From the NCBI GenBank assembly GCA_910588625.1, contig CAJUQN010000001.1:62001-126000 (forward strand): a DNA stretch of 64,000 nt, read 5' to 3'. Numbering within the stretch: the stretch's first letter is position 1; each line of letters begins with the position of its first letter. This document shows positions 1 to 7,644 of this stretch, piece after piece. The position numbers and the translations under genes were made by a program. The stretch is from an uncultured Oscillospiraceae bacterium (GTDB taxonomy: Bacteria > Bacillota > Clostridia > Oscillospirales > Oscillospiraceae). Under the pieces are notes generated by a model. That model worked only from the letters and a program-made list of their open reading frames with translations, had not been told where the DNA came from and did not search any database.

Positions 1-1424
1 TAAACCATATGCTTGGCGGGCTTCCCGCAGCAGGCGCACACGTCGCTCAAATGCTCCTGCTCAAAGGGGATGCATCGGGAGGATACCCCGGCCTCTTCCT
101 TCATCTTCAGCTCGCAGTCCAACTCGCCGCACCACATGGTCTTGGCAAAGCCGCCCTGGCTCTCCATCTTCTCCTTGACCTCCGCCAGCGTGGCGCAAGG
201 GTAGGTGTTGTCCTCCAGGTTCTTCTTGGCCCGCTCGTACAGCCCAGCGTGGATATCCTCCAGCATCTTAGCCACGGTGGCCTCGATGCCATCCAAGGAG
301 ACGAAAGACTTCTCCCCGCTGTCCCGGCGCACCAGCACGCACTGGTTTTTCTCCATGTCCTTGGGACCAAGCTCCAGGCGCAGGGGCACGCCCTTCATCT
401 CGTACTCCGCGAACTTCCAGCCGGGGGAGTTGTCGCTGTCGTCCATTCTCACCCGGAACCCCGCCTTTTTCAGCCGGTCCATCACGGCCTGGTTGGCCTC
501 GACGACCCCCTCCTTGTGCTGGGCCACGGGGATGACAATAACCTGGGTGGGGGCCACTTTCGGCGGGAGCACCAGCCCCCGGTTGTCGCCGTGGGTCATG
601 ATGACGCCGCCGATGGTGCGGGTGGTGATGCCCCAGGAGGTTTCAAACGGGGTGGCCTGCTGGTTGTTCTTGTCCGCGAAGGAGATGCCAAAGGCCCGGG
701 CGAACCCATCCCCGAAGTAGTGGCTGGTGCCGTTCTGGAGGGCCTTCTTATCGTGCATCATACATTCAATCGTATAGGTGCGCTCCGCCCCGGCGAACTT
801 CTCCTTGTCGGTCTTGAGGCCCATGACCACCGGCATGGCCAGCACGTCCTCGCACAGCTCGGCGTAAATGCGGTGCATCCGCTCCGTCTCCTCGATGGCC
901 TCCTCGGCGGTGGCGTGAAGGGTGTGGCCCTCCTGCCACAAAAATTCCCGGTGGCGCAGGAAGGGCCGGGTGGTCTTCTCCCAGCGCAGCACGGAGCACC
1001 ACTGGTTATAGAGCATGGGCAGGTCCCGCCAGGAGTGGACGATGTCCGCCCAGTGGTCGCAGAACAGGGTTTCCGACGTGGGGCGGATGCACATACGCTC
1101 GTCCAGCTTTTCGCTGCCGCCGTAGGTCACCCAGGCGCACTCCGGGGCGAAGCCCTCAATGTGGTCCTTTTCCTTCTGGAGCAGGGACTCGGGGATCAGC
1201 ATGGGCATGGCCACATTCTGGTGGCCAGTCTCCTTAAAACGCCGGTCCAGATACCCTTGGATATTCTCCCAGATGGCGTAGCCGTAGGGGCGGAGGATAA
1301 ACATCCCCTTGGTCTTGGCATAGCCAATAAGCTCCGCCTTGGTACACACGTCGGTGTACCACTGGGCGAAGTCCACGTCCATATCGGTGATCTGGCTGAC
1401 CTGCTTGTTTTTGTCCTGTGCCAT
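1..1424 (-). CDS. proS: Prolyl-tRNA synthetase, archaeal/eukaryotic-like type, 3' end cut by window
   Basis: Cytoplasmic class II synthetase that charges tRNA-Pro with proline. About 474 codons are present. The N-terminus (MAQDKNKQVSQITDMD) and the motif-2 stretch around RPTSET are typical of the ProS form that lacks the inserted editing domain. The C-terminal part has the Cys-rich metal-binding tail (CACCGKPAKHMVY at the window edge), so only a few residues should be missing. The start was chosen at the ATG 1422-1424; upstream on the minus strand lies an AAGGATGG ribosome site. It is divergent from the integrase gene. The family call is firm; the truncation is only the window edge. Confidence 0.95.
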   Translation of the reverse strand, partial: MAQDKNKQVSQITDMDVDFAQWYTDVCTKAELIGYAKTKGMFILRPYGYAIWENIQGYLDRRFKETGHQNVAMPMLIPESLLQKEKDHIEGFAPECAWVTYGGSEKLDERMCIRPTSETLFCDHWADIVHSWRDLPMLYNQWCSVLRWEKTTRPFLRHREFLWQEGHTLHATAEEAIEETERMHRIYAELCEDVLAMPVVMGLKTDKEKFAGAERTYTIECMMHDKKALQNGTSHYFGDGFARAFGISFADKNNQQATPFETSWGITTRTIGGVIMTHGDNRGLVLPPKVAPTQVIVIPVAQHKEGVVEANQAVMDRLKKAGFRVRMDDSDNSPGWKFAEYEMKGVPLRLELGPKDMEKNQCVLVRRDSGEKSFVSLDGIEATVAKMLEDIHAGLYERAKKNLEDNTYPCATLAEVKEKMESQGGFAKTMWCGELDCELKMKEEAGVSSRCIPFEQEHLSDVCACCGKPAKHMV

Positions 1425-1560
1425 GTCGTTTCCATCCTTTATATATCAAAATAGAGTTTTCCATATCCTAGGCAAGTGCACAATATTTTATTGCCAAACC
1501 GCGAAAAAGTCAAGGCCCCCTTTCCCTTCCTGCCCATAACAGTTTATAATATAAGATTTA

Positions 1561-1581
1561 GAAATAACTTTTTGTTATTTC
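1561..1581. repeat. Perfect 8-bp inverted repeat in the proS/integrase divergent region
   Basis: GAAATAAC (1561-1568), TTTTT, GTTATTTC (1574-1581) form a perfect palindrome in an AT-rich island between proS and the integrase start at 1650. It could be an arm or core-type site for the recombinase, an operator, or a chance AT-rich palindrome. There is no G+C in most of the stem, so it is unlikely to be a terminator. Confidence 0.5.
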
Positions 1582-1649
1582 CATTTTTACCGGCCTTTGG
1601 GCCAAGCTGTTGGAAGGAACGGCAAATCGAAAGAAAAGGAGCTATTAGT

Positions 1650-2717
1650 ATGTCACATCCCAACACCCGCGCCAGCCGCATCACCCTGCGCCCCATCGCC
1701 CCATCACCCAAAGTCGGCTTTCCCATGCCCCAAACCAGGCTTCCCGCCAGCTCCAGCGTCACGCTGGAGCGCTGGCTTGACATCTGGATGGAGAAGGACA
1801 TCGAGCCCTTCCGGGCCGACACTACCATCAACGGCTATGACAGCATCATTCACAACCACATCTGTCCCGCCCTGGGCAAGGTCCGGCTGGCGGACCTGAC
1901 GCCAGAGCTCATCAACGGCTACTATCAGTGGCTGTCCGAGACAAAGAGCCTGTCCTCCAACACCATTCGAAAGCACCACATTCTGCTCCACACGGCGCTG
2001 AAGTCCGCCTTCCGGCAGGGGGTTATCCCCACCAACCCCGTCCAGCGGGCCACACCGCCCAGGGCCACCACGGTGGAAGTGTCCTATTACACGCCCACCC
2101 GCTTGGCCCAGCTTCTCCAAGCTGTGCAGGGGGACCCGCTGGAGGTCCCTGTCTGGCTGGCCTGTTTCCTTGGTCTGCGCCGGAGTGAGATTTTGGGCCT
2201 GCGCTGGCGGGATGTGGACCTGCGCTCCGGTCAGATCTCCGTGCGCTGGGTGCGCACCACCGTGGGCTCCCGGGTTGTGGAAAAGACCCCTAAGACTTTC
2301 GACAGCTGCCGCACCCTGTCCATCTCCGCCCTGGCGGACTTGCTGGACCTGCTCCACAACCTCCAGGCCAAGCGCATCCGGGACGAGATGCCCTGCGGGC
2401 TGGATGATTTCCTTCTGCTGGACGCCATGGGCCAGCCCCTGCACCCCAATCTGATGTCCACCGCTTTCTCTGCCTTTATCCGCCGAAACGATCTGCCCCC
2501 CATCACCTTCCACGGCCTGCGGCACACCTTCGCCAGCATGGCCAACAGTGCCCGGGTGCCCATGTACCAGATCAGCCGGGCCATGGGGCACAGCAGTCCC
2601 AGCATCACCCAGCGCATTTACACCCACCTGTTTGACCAGACCCACGGGGAGGTGCTGGCGGCGGTGGCGGACACCATCTCCCGGGAGGGCGATTTCAGCC
2701 ACCGGCGGACCTCATAA
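1650..2717 (+). CDS. Tyrosine recombinase (phage-type integrase)
   Basis: 355-residue site-specific recombinase. An N-terminal SAM-like core-binding domain (about 38-135) precedes the catalytic domain. The catalytic set is complete: Arg177 in GLRRSEI, His288 and Arg291 in HGLRHT, His314 in AMGHSS and the nucleophile Tyr324 in QRIYTH. The frame is open from 1476, but I place the start at ATG 1650 because AAAGGAGC lies just upstream. No other phage gene or transposon cargo flanks it, and its G+C matches the neighbours, so it is a solitary integrase: either a domesticated remnant of an element or a resident recombinase. An excisionase-like fragment near 56.8 kb is too distant to be its partner. 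No att repeats were recognised. Confidence 0.88.
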   Translation: MSHPNTRASRITLRPIAPSPKVGFPMPQTRLPASSSVTLERWLDIWMEKDIEPFRADTTINGYDSIIHNHICPALGKVRLADLTPELINGYYQWLSETKSLSSNTIRKHHILLHTALKSAFRQGVIPTNPVQRATPPRATTVEVSYYTPTRLAQLLQAVQGDPLEVPVWLACFLGLRRSEILGLRWRDVDLRSGQISVRWVRTTVGSRVVEKTPKTFDSCRTLSISALADLLDLLHNLQAKRIRDEMPCGLDDFLLLDAMGQPLHPNLMSTAFSAFIRRNDLPPITFHGLRHTFASMANSARVPMYQISRAMGHSSPSITQRIYTHLFDQTHGEVLAAVADTISREGDFSHRRTS

Positions 2718-2746
2718 AAAAGAGACGCGCTGTGCAGCACGCCTCT
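2714..2746 (-). terminator. Rho-independent terminator of the HATPase gene
   Basis: On the minus strand the hairpin arms AGAGGCGTGCTG and CAGCGCGTCTCT are followed by TTTTTT (A-run 2716-2720 on the plus strand plus adjacent bases). It lies directly after the stop of the minus-strand gene at 2757. The plus-strand side lacks a T-run, so it does not serve the integrase. Confidence 0.75.
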
Positions 2747-2756
2747 TGAACCCCCT

Positions 2757-3542
2757 TCATTCGCTTTTTGGCCCAAAGGCTTTCACGGGCAGCAGGTTGC
2801 TGAGGGCGATGAGCTCCTCGTCAAATCCTCCCCGGTCCCAGGTGAGGGCGGGGGTCTGGAACACGCTCCCCCCCGGCGTACCCAGAGGAATGGACGCCAC
2901 CACCTTTAGCCCTTTTCCGGGGACACACTCCGCCACCAGTGTTCCACCATGCAGGTCCGCCACCCGCCGGGCGATGGCAATTCCCACGCCGCTCCTGCGC
3001 CAGTCTGGTATGGCCTCCTCTTCGCCGGTAAACAGGCGGCTCATGCGCTCCGGCTCCACCCCCGGTCCGTTGTCCTCCACGGTGAATACCGCCCGCTGGC
3101 CGTGCTGTGTCAGGCTCAACGCGACGCGCTTTCCCGCCTTGGCCCCGTTGGACACCAGCTCCATCAGCATTTGGCGGATCAACCCTTCGTCCGCCAGGGC
3201 CCCCATCCATTCGGGAGCATCTACCGCCAGCTCTACCCCCGCATAGGCCAACAGCTGGCCCAGCCGCTCTCCAAGCTCCCGGGTCAGCCGGGCAAAATCG
3301 GTGAGGGCAGGCTCCAGACGGGCGGAAACATCCTGGCCGCCCAGCCGGTCCGTCAATTCCAAACGGCCCACAATGCGCAGCATCCGGCAGATGCCCTGCT
3401 CCAGTGCCGCCAGATACCGCTTACTCTTTTCATCCGTGGCGCTCTGCTCCAATACCTGGGTGGCCGTGGTCATCTGCGCCAGCTGTAAGCGCAGCTCCGC
3501 CGCCGTCCGTGCTGCGCCTTGGTCGATGGACGGTCTGTCCAT
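2757..3542 (-). CDS. HATPase-domain protein with degenerate histidine-kinase dimerisation helix
   Basis: 261-residue soluble protein. The C-terminal half is a GHKL/HATPase_c domain with N box (ELVSNGAK), G1 (DNGPGVE) and G2 (GVGIAI) motifs. The N-terminal helix matches a HisKA segment, but where kinases have SHELRTPL this protein reads AAELRLQL, so Ala15 replaces the phospho-accepting His. There is no sensor or membrane segment. It may be an orphan kinase acting on another protein, a Spo0B-like or anti-sigma-like ATPase, or a pseudokinase. The start was set at ATG 3542, preceded by AAAGGGGG; a GTG at 3563 is also open. Tandem Spo0A-like boxes lie about 80-115 bases upstream, suggesting sporulation-linked control. 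Confidence 0.7.
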   Translation of the reverse strand: MDRPSIDQGAARTAAELRLQLAQMTTATQVLEQSATDEKSKRYLAALEQGICRMLRIVGRLELTDRLGGQDVSARLEPALTDFARLTRELGERLGQLLAYAGVELAVDAPEWMGALADEGLIRQMLMELVSNGAKAGKRVALSLTQHGQRAVFTVEDNGPGVEPERMSRLFTGEEEAIPDWRRSGVGIAIARRVADLHGGTLVAECVPGKGLKVVASIPLGTPGGSVFQTPALTWDRGGFDEELIALSNLLPVKAFGPKSE

Positions 3543-3619
3543 GCTCCCGCCCCCTTTCTCCACTGTCTTATGTTATGCGGATTTCAATTTATCTCCCCTG
3601 GGAATACCTTCCGCTCTTA

Positions 3620-3658
3620 TTGTCGAATTTTGTCATATTTTGTCGAATGCTGTCGAAT
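3620..3658 (-). promoter_or_regulatory. Tandem Spo0A-box-like sites at 10-bp period
   Basis: TGTCGAA occurs at 3621, 3641 and 3651, and TGTCATA at 3631, so four sites repeat with a strict 10-bp (one helical turn) period; a fifth TGTC starts at 3661. TGTCGAA is the established core of the Spo0A binding box. The array sits upstream of the HATPase-domain gene and, in the other direction, just past the mrp terminator. Binding is inferred, not shown. Confidence 0.65.
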
Positions 3659-3707
3659 CTGTCTCATTGTAGCAGACCCGCCCCGATTTGGCAAGGGCGG
3701 GGAAGAG

Positions 3708-3743
3708 AAAAGCGCCCGGAGTGTACTGCTCCGGGCGCTTTTG
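3708..3743 (-). terminator. Terminator of the mrp-type gene
   Basis: Stem AGCGCCCGGAG (3711-3721), loop TGTACTG, CTCCGGGCGCT (3729-3739), flanked by A and T runs on both sides. It stands directly after the minus-strand stop at 3758, so it most likely ends mrp transcription. Confidence 0.85.
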
Positions 3744-3757
3744 CATATAATTATGTG

Positions 3758-4582
3758 CTACTCTTTGTCCAGCCGCTCCGCCACGCTAGCCATGGGGTTT
3801 GGCTCATAGCCTTCCACCTTGCCCGCGTCCACCGCCTGGGCCAGGGCCGGGTCAATGGGCAGCTTGGCCAGTACCGGCAGGGACAGCTCCGCCCCCAGGG
3901 CGTCGATGGTGCTGGGGCCGAACACGGGGTGCTCGCCGCCGCAGTCGGGGCAGCGGAAATAGGAGTAGTTCTCCACCAGGCCCAGCACGGACACGTTCAA
4001 CATCTCCGCCATCCGCACCGCCTTAGTGACGATCATGCCCACCAGGGCCTGGGGGGCTGTGACCACAATGACCCCGTCCACCGGCAGGGACTGGAACACC
4101 GTCAGGGGCACGTCTCCCGTTCCGGGAGGCATATCCACAAACAGGTAGTCCAGCTCGCCCCACACCACATCGGTCCAGAACTGCTCCACCGCGCCGGCAA
4201 TGACGGGCCCCCGCCACACTACTGGGTCTGTCTCGTGCTCAATGAGCAGGTTCAGGCTCATCAGCTTGATGCCGCCCTCAGTAACGGCGGGGAGAATGCC
4301 GCCCTCGGAGCCCAGCGCCCGCTGGTGGATATTGAAGGCCTGGGGCACGGAGGGGCCTGTGATGTCGGCATCCAGCACACCCACCTTCTTGCCCCGTTTG
4401 GCCATAGCAGCGGCCAAAGTGCAGGTGACGGCGGACTTGCCCACGCCTCCCTTGCCACTGACCACGGCGATAACCTTTTTGATGTTTGACTGGTCGTTGG
4501 CGGGCTTCAAAAAGCTCTGGGGCTCAGTGCGCTCCCCGCAGCTCTGGCCGCAGGAGGAGCAGTCGTGGCTGCATTCGCTCAT
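3758..4582 (-). CDS. Mrp/NBP35-type iron-sulfur cluster carrier ATPase
   Basis: 274-residue cytoplasmic P-loop ATPase of the Mrp/ApbC group, which holds and transfers Fe-S clusters to apoproteins. The deviant Walker A motif GKGGVGKS is present, and LFVDMPPGTGD carries the switch region. A CxxC pair (FRCPDCGG) near residue 225 is the expected bridging cluster site, and the extreme N-terminus carries a further Cys-rich segment (CSHDCSSCGQSC), as in NBP35-like proteins. The start at ATG 4582 has AAGGAG upstream; the open frame continues to 4642 without a ribosome site. It has its own terminator and is divergent from the PadR gene. Confidence 0.9.
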   Translation of the reverse strand: MSECSHDCSSCGQSCGERTEPQSFLKPANDQSNIKKVIAVVSGKGGVGKSAVTCTLAAAMAKRGKKVGVLDADITGPSVPQAFNIHQRALGSEGGILPAVTEGGIKLMSLNLLIEHETDPVVWRGPVIAGAVEQFWTDVVWGELDYLFVDMPPGTGDVPLTVFQSLPVDGVIVVTAPQALVGMIVTKAVRMAEMLNVSVLGLVENYSYFRCPDCGGEHPVFGPSTIDALGAELSLPVLAKLPIDPALAQAVDAGKVEGYEPNPMASVAERLDKE

Positions 4583-4641
4583 TTTGATCCATCTCCTTAC
4601 CGCGCCCCGCATCGAAAAAAGGGCGCAAAAATTTTTTCGCA

Positions 4642-4745
4642 AAGTACCTTGACAGACGAGGTATCTCGTGCTATATTATAGCTCACATAGGTACTTCGCC
4701 TTATGAGGTATCTTGGATAGCCGGGTATCCCAGGTATCCGGAAAA
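4642..4745 (+). promoter_or_regulatory. PadR promoter with overlapping palindromic operator
   Basis: A near-consensus sigma-A promoter, TTGACA (4649-4654), 17 bp, TATATT (4672-4677), drives the PadR operon. The spacer contains a perfect palindrome ACGAG-GTAT-CTCGT (4656-4669). Related GGTAC/GGTATC words recur at 4690, 4707, 4724 and 4732. The location suggests autorepression by the adjacent PadR protein. Confidence 0.65.
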
Positions 4746-4771
4746 GGACCCAGAACAGAAGGGAGGACGCC

Positions 4772-5107
4772 ATGTCGATTTCAGCGGATACCCTGCGCGG
4801 ACACACGGACGCTATCATTTTAACACAATTGATGCGCGGGGACAACTACGGTTATGAGATCAACAAGAACATTCTAGAGTGCACCCAAGGAGAGTATGGC
4901 TTCAAGGAGGCCACCCTATACACCGCCTTTAAGCGTCTGGAGCAGAGCGGTCTCATCGCCTCCTATTGGGGGGACGACGGCCCCGGCGCCCGCCGGAGGT
5001 ACTACGCCATCACGCAGGCGGGCCGCAAGCGCTGGGCGGAGGCCCGCCAGGAATGGGAAAATACCCGCGCCCTGCTGGACGCGCTCACTTCGATAGAGGA
5101 GGTTTGA
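4772..5107 (+). CDS. PadR-family transcriptional repressor
   Basis: 111-residue winged-helix regulator. The N-terminal DNA-binding domain follows the PadR pattern (HTDAIILTQLMRGDNYGYEI, then FKEATLYTAFKRLEQSGLI and the wing YYAITQAGRKRW), with a short C-terminal helix for dimerisation. Its stop is three bases before the next ATG, so it is co-transcribed with the HAAS/DUF4097 gene. PadR next to such membrane-associated modules usually represses its own operon and responds to envelope or drug stress; the ligand here is unknown. Confidence 0.9.
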   Translation: MSISADTLRGHTDAIILTQLMRGDNYGYEINKNILECTQGEYGFKEATLYTAFKRLEQSGLIASYWGDDGPGARRRYYAITQAGRKRWAEARQEWENTRALLDALTSIEEV

Positions 5108-5110
5108 AAC

Positions 5111-6661
5111 ATGATGGAAGACATCAAGCGCAAATTTATCGACGCGGTGGCCGGAACCCTGCACGCCGCGCCTCAGTCCACCGCCAAGGATGAATTGGTG
5201 GAGGAACTGTCCGACAACCTGTATCACCGCTTTCTGGACATGACCAGCGCGGGCGTACCCGAGGAGGAGGCGTTCCAGCGGGCCATGGACGATCTGGGGG
5301 ACGTGGATGAACTGCTGAACTACCTGAACGCGGAGCCAGGCGCTTCCAATCAGGGGAGCAATCAGGCCTATAACAGCGGCTGCAACGCCCCTCAGAGCGA
5401 TTTTGACGCCGTCCTCGCCGGGGTCTCCGAGGCGTGCAATTCCGCCATCGACCAGGCGAAGATTGCCCTCAAGCAGGCCAAGGAGGCCATCCAGCGCCGC
5501 ACTACGGTGCAGCGGGACAACGGCCACGTGCGGGTTCATTTCAACTCCAAGCCCAACGATCCCACTCCCGATGATTCTCCCAAGCAGCCCCAGGCTTCCG
5601 GCACCCCTGAACAGCCCACAGCCCAGACCTCTGACGGCTGGGAGTTCGAGGCCGAGCTGAACACCGACGAGGGCCGCTTTTTCGCCGGGGGAGGGCCCAA
5701 GCAGAAAAAAGACGTGGTCTATGGCTTTGGCTACGACAAGACCAAGGGCGGCTTTTTCACCCAGTGGGGCGAGTACGGCGGGGACGCCCAGGAGAGTGGC
5801 GGCCCACATTTTACCGGGGAGGACGCATCCATGACCAACAATGACGACGGCTCTTATTCCGTCACCGCCCTGCGGGACCTGCGGGGCATCGAGGTATTCA
5901 CCGGGGCGGGGGACGTCTCCATCCATATGTCCGAGGCCCCCGACGCCGGGGTTATCATCGACGGCGACGTGGACGACCTGGATGTGACCTGTTCCGCCGA
6001 CGGAGTGCTCACCATCCGGGAGGGACGCACCGCCAGCTCCTCCTTCTTCTCCCTCCGGGGGCTCCGCTCCGCCGATGTGGAGCTGTTCCTGCCCCGCCGT
6101 CATTGGGAGATGCTCACCATCAACACCGCCAGCGGGGATGTGGACATCGACCGGGACGGGCTGGATGTGGACCAGCTGTCCGTCAAAACCGCCAGCGGCG
6201 ACCTGAACGTCCGCCTGCGGGCCTGCCGGCTGCTTCGGTTCAACTCCGCCAGCGGGGACTTGGATTTGGAGGGCACCTGTGCTGAACTCCATGCCGAAAC
6301 CATGAGCGGCGACATCGGCCTGCGGGGGCAGTTCGAGTGCGCCGCCCTGAAAACCGCCAGCGGCGACATCGACCTGGAGGGCCTTGTTGCCCAATTCCGG
6401 GGCCACACCATGAGCGGGGACGTGAATGTGGAGACCTCCGCCCTGCCCCAGGTACTGGAGCTATCCTCCAAGTCCGGGGACTGCGAGGCCCACTTACCTG
6501 ACGCGGGGCCCTTCTCCGTGCACATGAAAACGGTCAGCGGCGATATGCGCTGTGACTTCCCCGTCAACTATATCAACGGTCAGGCCGTCTACGGGGACGG
6601 CTCCGGACCGGTGTACTCCATCACCACCGTCAGCGGCGACGTGTCGCTGGAGCGTTATTAA
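5111..6661 (+). CDS. HAAS-domain protein with C-terminal DUF4097 beta-repeat domain
   Basis: 516 residues. Residues 1-80 form the helical HAAS/DUF1700-like signalling domain often paired with PadR regulators (DELVEELSDNLYHRF, then a DLGDVDELL segment). A charged, low-complexity linker (about 80-230) follows. The C-terminal part is a DUF4097 right-handed beta-solenoid recognisable by the recurring words TASGDV, SASGDL, TMSGDI and TVSGDM. No convincing membrane segment is present, unlike many relatives. The start at ATG 5111 has GAGGAGG eight bases upstream. It probably acts in the same envelope-stress module as the upstream PadR and downstream PspC genes; its molecular activity is unknown. Confidence 0.8.
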   Translation: MMEDIKRKFIDAVAGTLHAAPQSTAKDELVEELSDNLYHRFLDMTSAGVPEEEAFQRAMDDLGDVDELLNYLNAEPGASNQGSNQAYNSGCNAPQSDFDAVLAGVSEACNSAIDQAKIALKQAKEAIQRRTTVQRDNGHVRVHFNSKPNDPTPDDSPKQPQASGTPEQPTAQTSDGWEFEAELNTDEGRFFAGGGPKQKKDVVYGFGYDKTKGGFFTQWGEYGGDAQESGGPHFTGEDASMTNNDDGSYSVTALRDLRGIEVFTGAGDVSIHMSEAPDAGVIIDGDVDDLDVTCSADGVLTIREGRTASSSFFSLRGLRSADVELFLPRRHWEMLTINTASGDVDIDRDGLDVDQLSVKTASGDLNVRLRACRLLRFNSASGDLDLEGTCAELHAETMSGDIGLRGQFECAALKTASGDIDLEGLVAQFRGHTMSGDVNVETSALPQVLELSSKSGDCEAHLPDAGPFSVHMKTVSGDMRCDFPVNYINGQAVYGDGSGPVYSITTVSGDVSLERY

Positions 6662-6821
6662 AGAAAAGAGGTCTTTGAAATGAGCTGTATTTTCATCGAC
6701 GATATCAGGGGGCCGCTGACCTCTGGGACGAGCATTGTCCTGGGGGCCGCCGGGCAGCGGGGAAGGCGGGACAGATGCCCCGTAGACGCTGGCCTGTGTC
6801 AGACCTCTATCGGCCTTCTGC

Positions 6822-6846
6822 CCGCAGGGGGCAGCTGCCCCTGCGG
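6822..6846. repeat. GC-rich palindrome between DUF4097 and PspC genes
   Basis: CCGCAGGGGGCAG followed by CTGCCCCTGCGG forms a hairpin with one bulged G. No U-run follows directly, so it may be an intra-operon processing or attenuation structure. The 255 bases around it contain only a 62-codon open frame (6680-6868) with no recognisable family. Confidence 0.4.
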
Positions 6847-6916
6847 CTCCATCCCCCGGCCCCTCTGATTTTTTGAATGACGGTCACCCCTTTGACTTTT
6901 GAAAGGAGATCCTATC

Positions 6917-7111
6917 ATGAAAAGATTGTATCGTACCGACTGCTCTGACTCCGTAATATGCGGCGTCTGTGGCGGAATCGCCCGTTACCTCGGTGTCGAT
7001 CCCACGGTCGTGCGCGTAGCCACCGTCCTGCTGGCGTGGTTCGCGGGCTTGTCCCTGTGGGTTTATATCATCGCCGCCCTGATTATGCCCAAGGAAAGCT
7101 CCATGTTCTGA
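6917..7111 (+). CDS. PspC-domain small membrane protein
   Basis: 64 residues and a single PspC domain: a short basic N-terminus (MKRLYRTDCSDSVICGVCGG), the hallmark ARYLGVDPTVVRV segment, then one transmembrane helix (TVLLAWFAGLSLWVYIIAALI). PspC proteins sense or buffer membrane stress. The start at ATG 6917 has AAAGGAGAT upstream; a TTG at 6899 is in frame but has no ribosome site. It closes the PadR module and is followed by a strong shared terminator. Confidence 0.88.
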   Translation: MKRLYRTDCSDSVICGVCGGIARYLGVDPTVVRVATVLLAWFAGLSLWVYIIAALIMPKESSMF

Positions 7112-7227
7112 GCCGTCCGTCCAAACGGCAAACCAGACAGGCACAGATTCCAGGATCGGCAGAGCGCCGTCCGGCTGGGACTGATCCTCCCCCGGCCGGG
7201 CGGGCTTATTTTCCCAGCGCAGGAACG

Positions 7228-7257
7228 AAAAGCCCCCGCCGTACGGCGGGGGCTTTT
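7228..7257. terminator. Bidirectional terminator between PspC and DUF1667 genes
   Basis: AAAAGCCCCCGCC, GTAC, GGCGGGGGCTTTT: a perfect 13-bp stem with a tetraloop and A/T tails on both ends. It lies between two convergent genes and serves both. Confidence 0.9.
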
Positions 7258-7275
7258 GCTGTCCTTTGGTCGCGC

Positions 7276-7641
7276 TTATTTCGCGGGCACGTTCTTAGTG
7301 GCGACGATGTCCACTCCAGTGCCGCACACATTGGCCAGCACTACCTGGCCGATGGCCACGGGGGCCTCCAGCTCGATGTTCTGGATGGCCTTCACGCAGT
7401 CGAAAATTTTTCCCTTGGGGATGTCGTTGGCGGTCTTGACGGAAACCATGGCCAACTTGCCGCCCTTCACCTTCACGGTGCTGGTGACGATGCGGGTGGG
7501 ATTGGTCAGCTCCTTGCGGGCATATGCGTCGCCTCGGGGGCAGGTGTTGCCCTTGACCTCTTTGACCTCGCCGCCCTCCAGGGTGACGGTCAGCGGACAG
7601 CCCAGCGGGCAGTTGATACAGATCAGATTCTTCTCTTCCAT
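7276..7641 (-). CDS. DUF1667 protein of the glycerol-3-phosphate oxidoreductase cluster
   Basis: 121 residues. The N-terminal segment has the conserved cysteines of DUF1667 (CINCPLGC and NTCPRG), which look like a metal or Fe-S site. The family regularly sits third behind a GlpA-like flavoprotein and a second FAD/NAD oxidoreductase, exactly as here (three bases separate it from the upstream gene). It is probably a small subunit or electron carrier of that complex. It is the last gene of the glycerol operon and is followed by a terminator. The biochemical role is inferred from context. Confidence 0.85.
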   Translation of the reverse strand: MEEKNLICINCPLGCPLTVTLEGGEVKEVKGNTCPRGDAYARKELTNPTRIVTSTVKVKGGKLAMVSVKTANDIPKGKIFDCVKAIQNIELEAPVAIGQVVLANVCGTGVDIVATKNVPAK

Positions 7642-7644
7642 CTC

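Noticed and set aside
9..1454. 481-codon open frame opposite proS
   Set aside because: Low-complexity Gly/Val/His/Leu-rich translation, no ribosome site, exactly antiparallel to a clear synthetase gene; a shadow of high G+C codon use.
6680..6868. 62-codon frame after the DUF4097 gene with a weak ribosome site
   Set aside because: Its second half is made by a palindrome; no family, no conservation visible. Kept only as a note.
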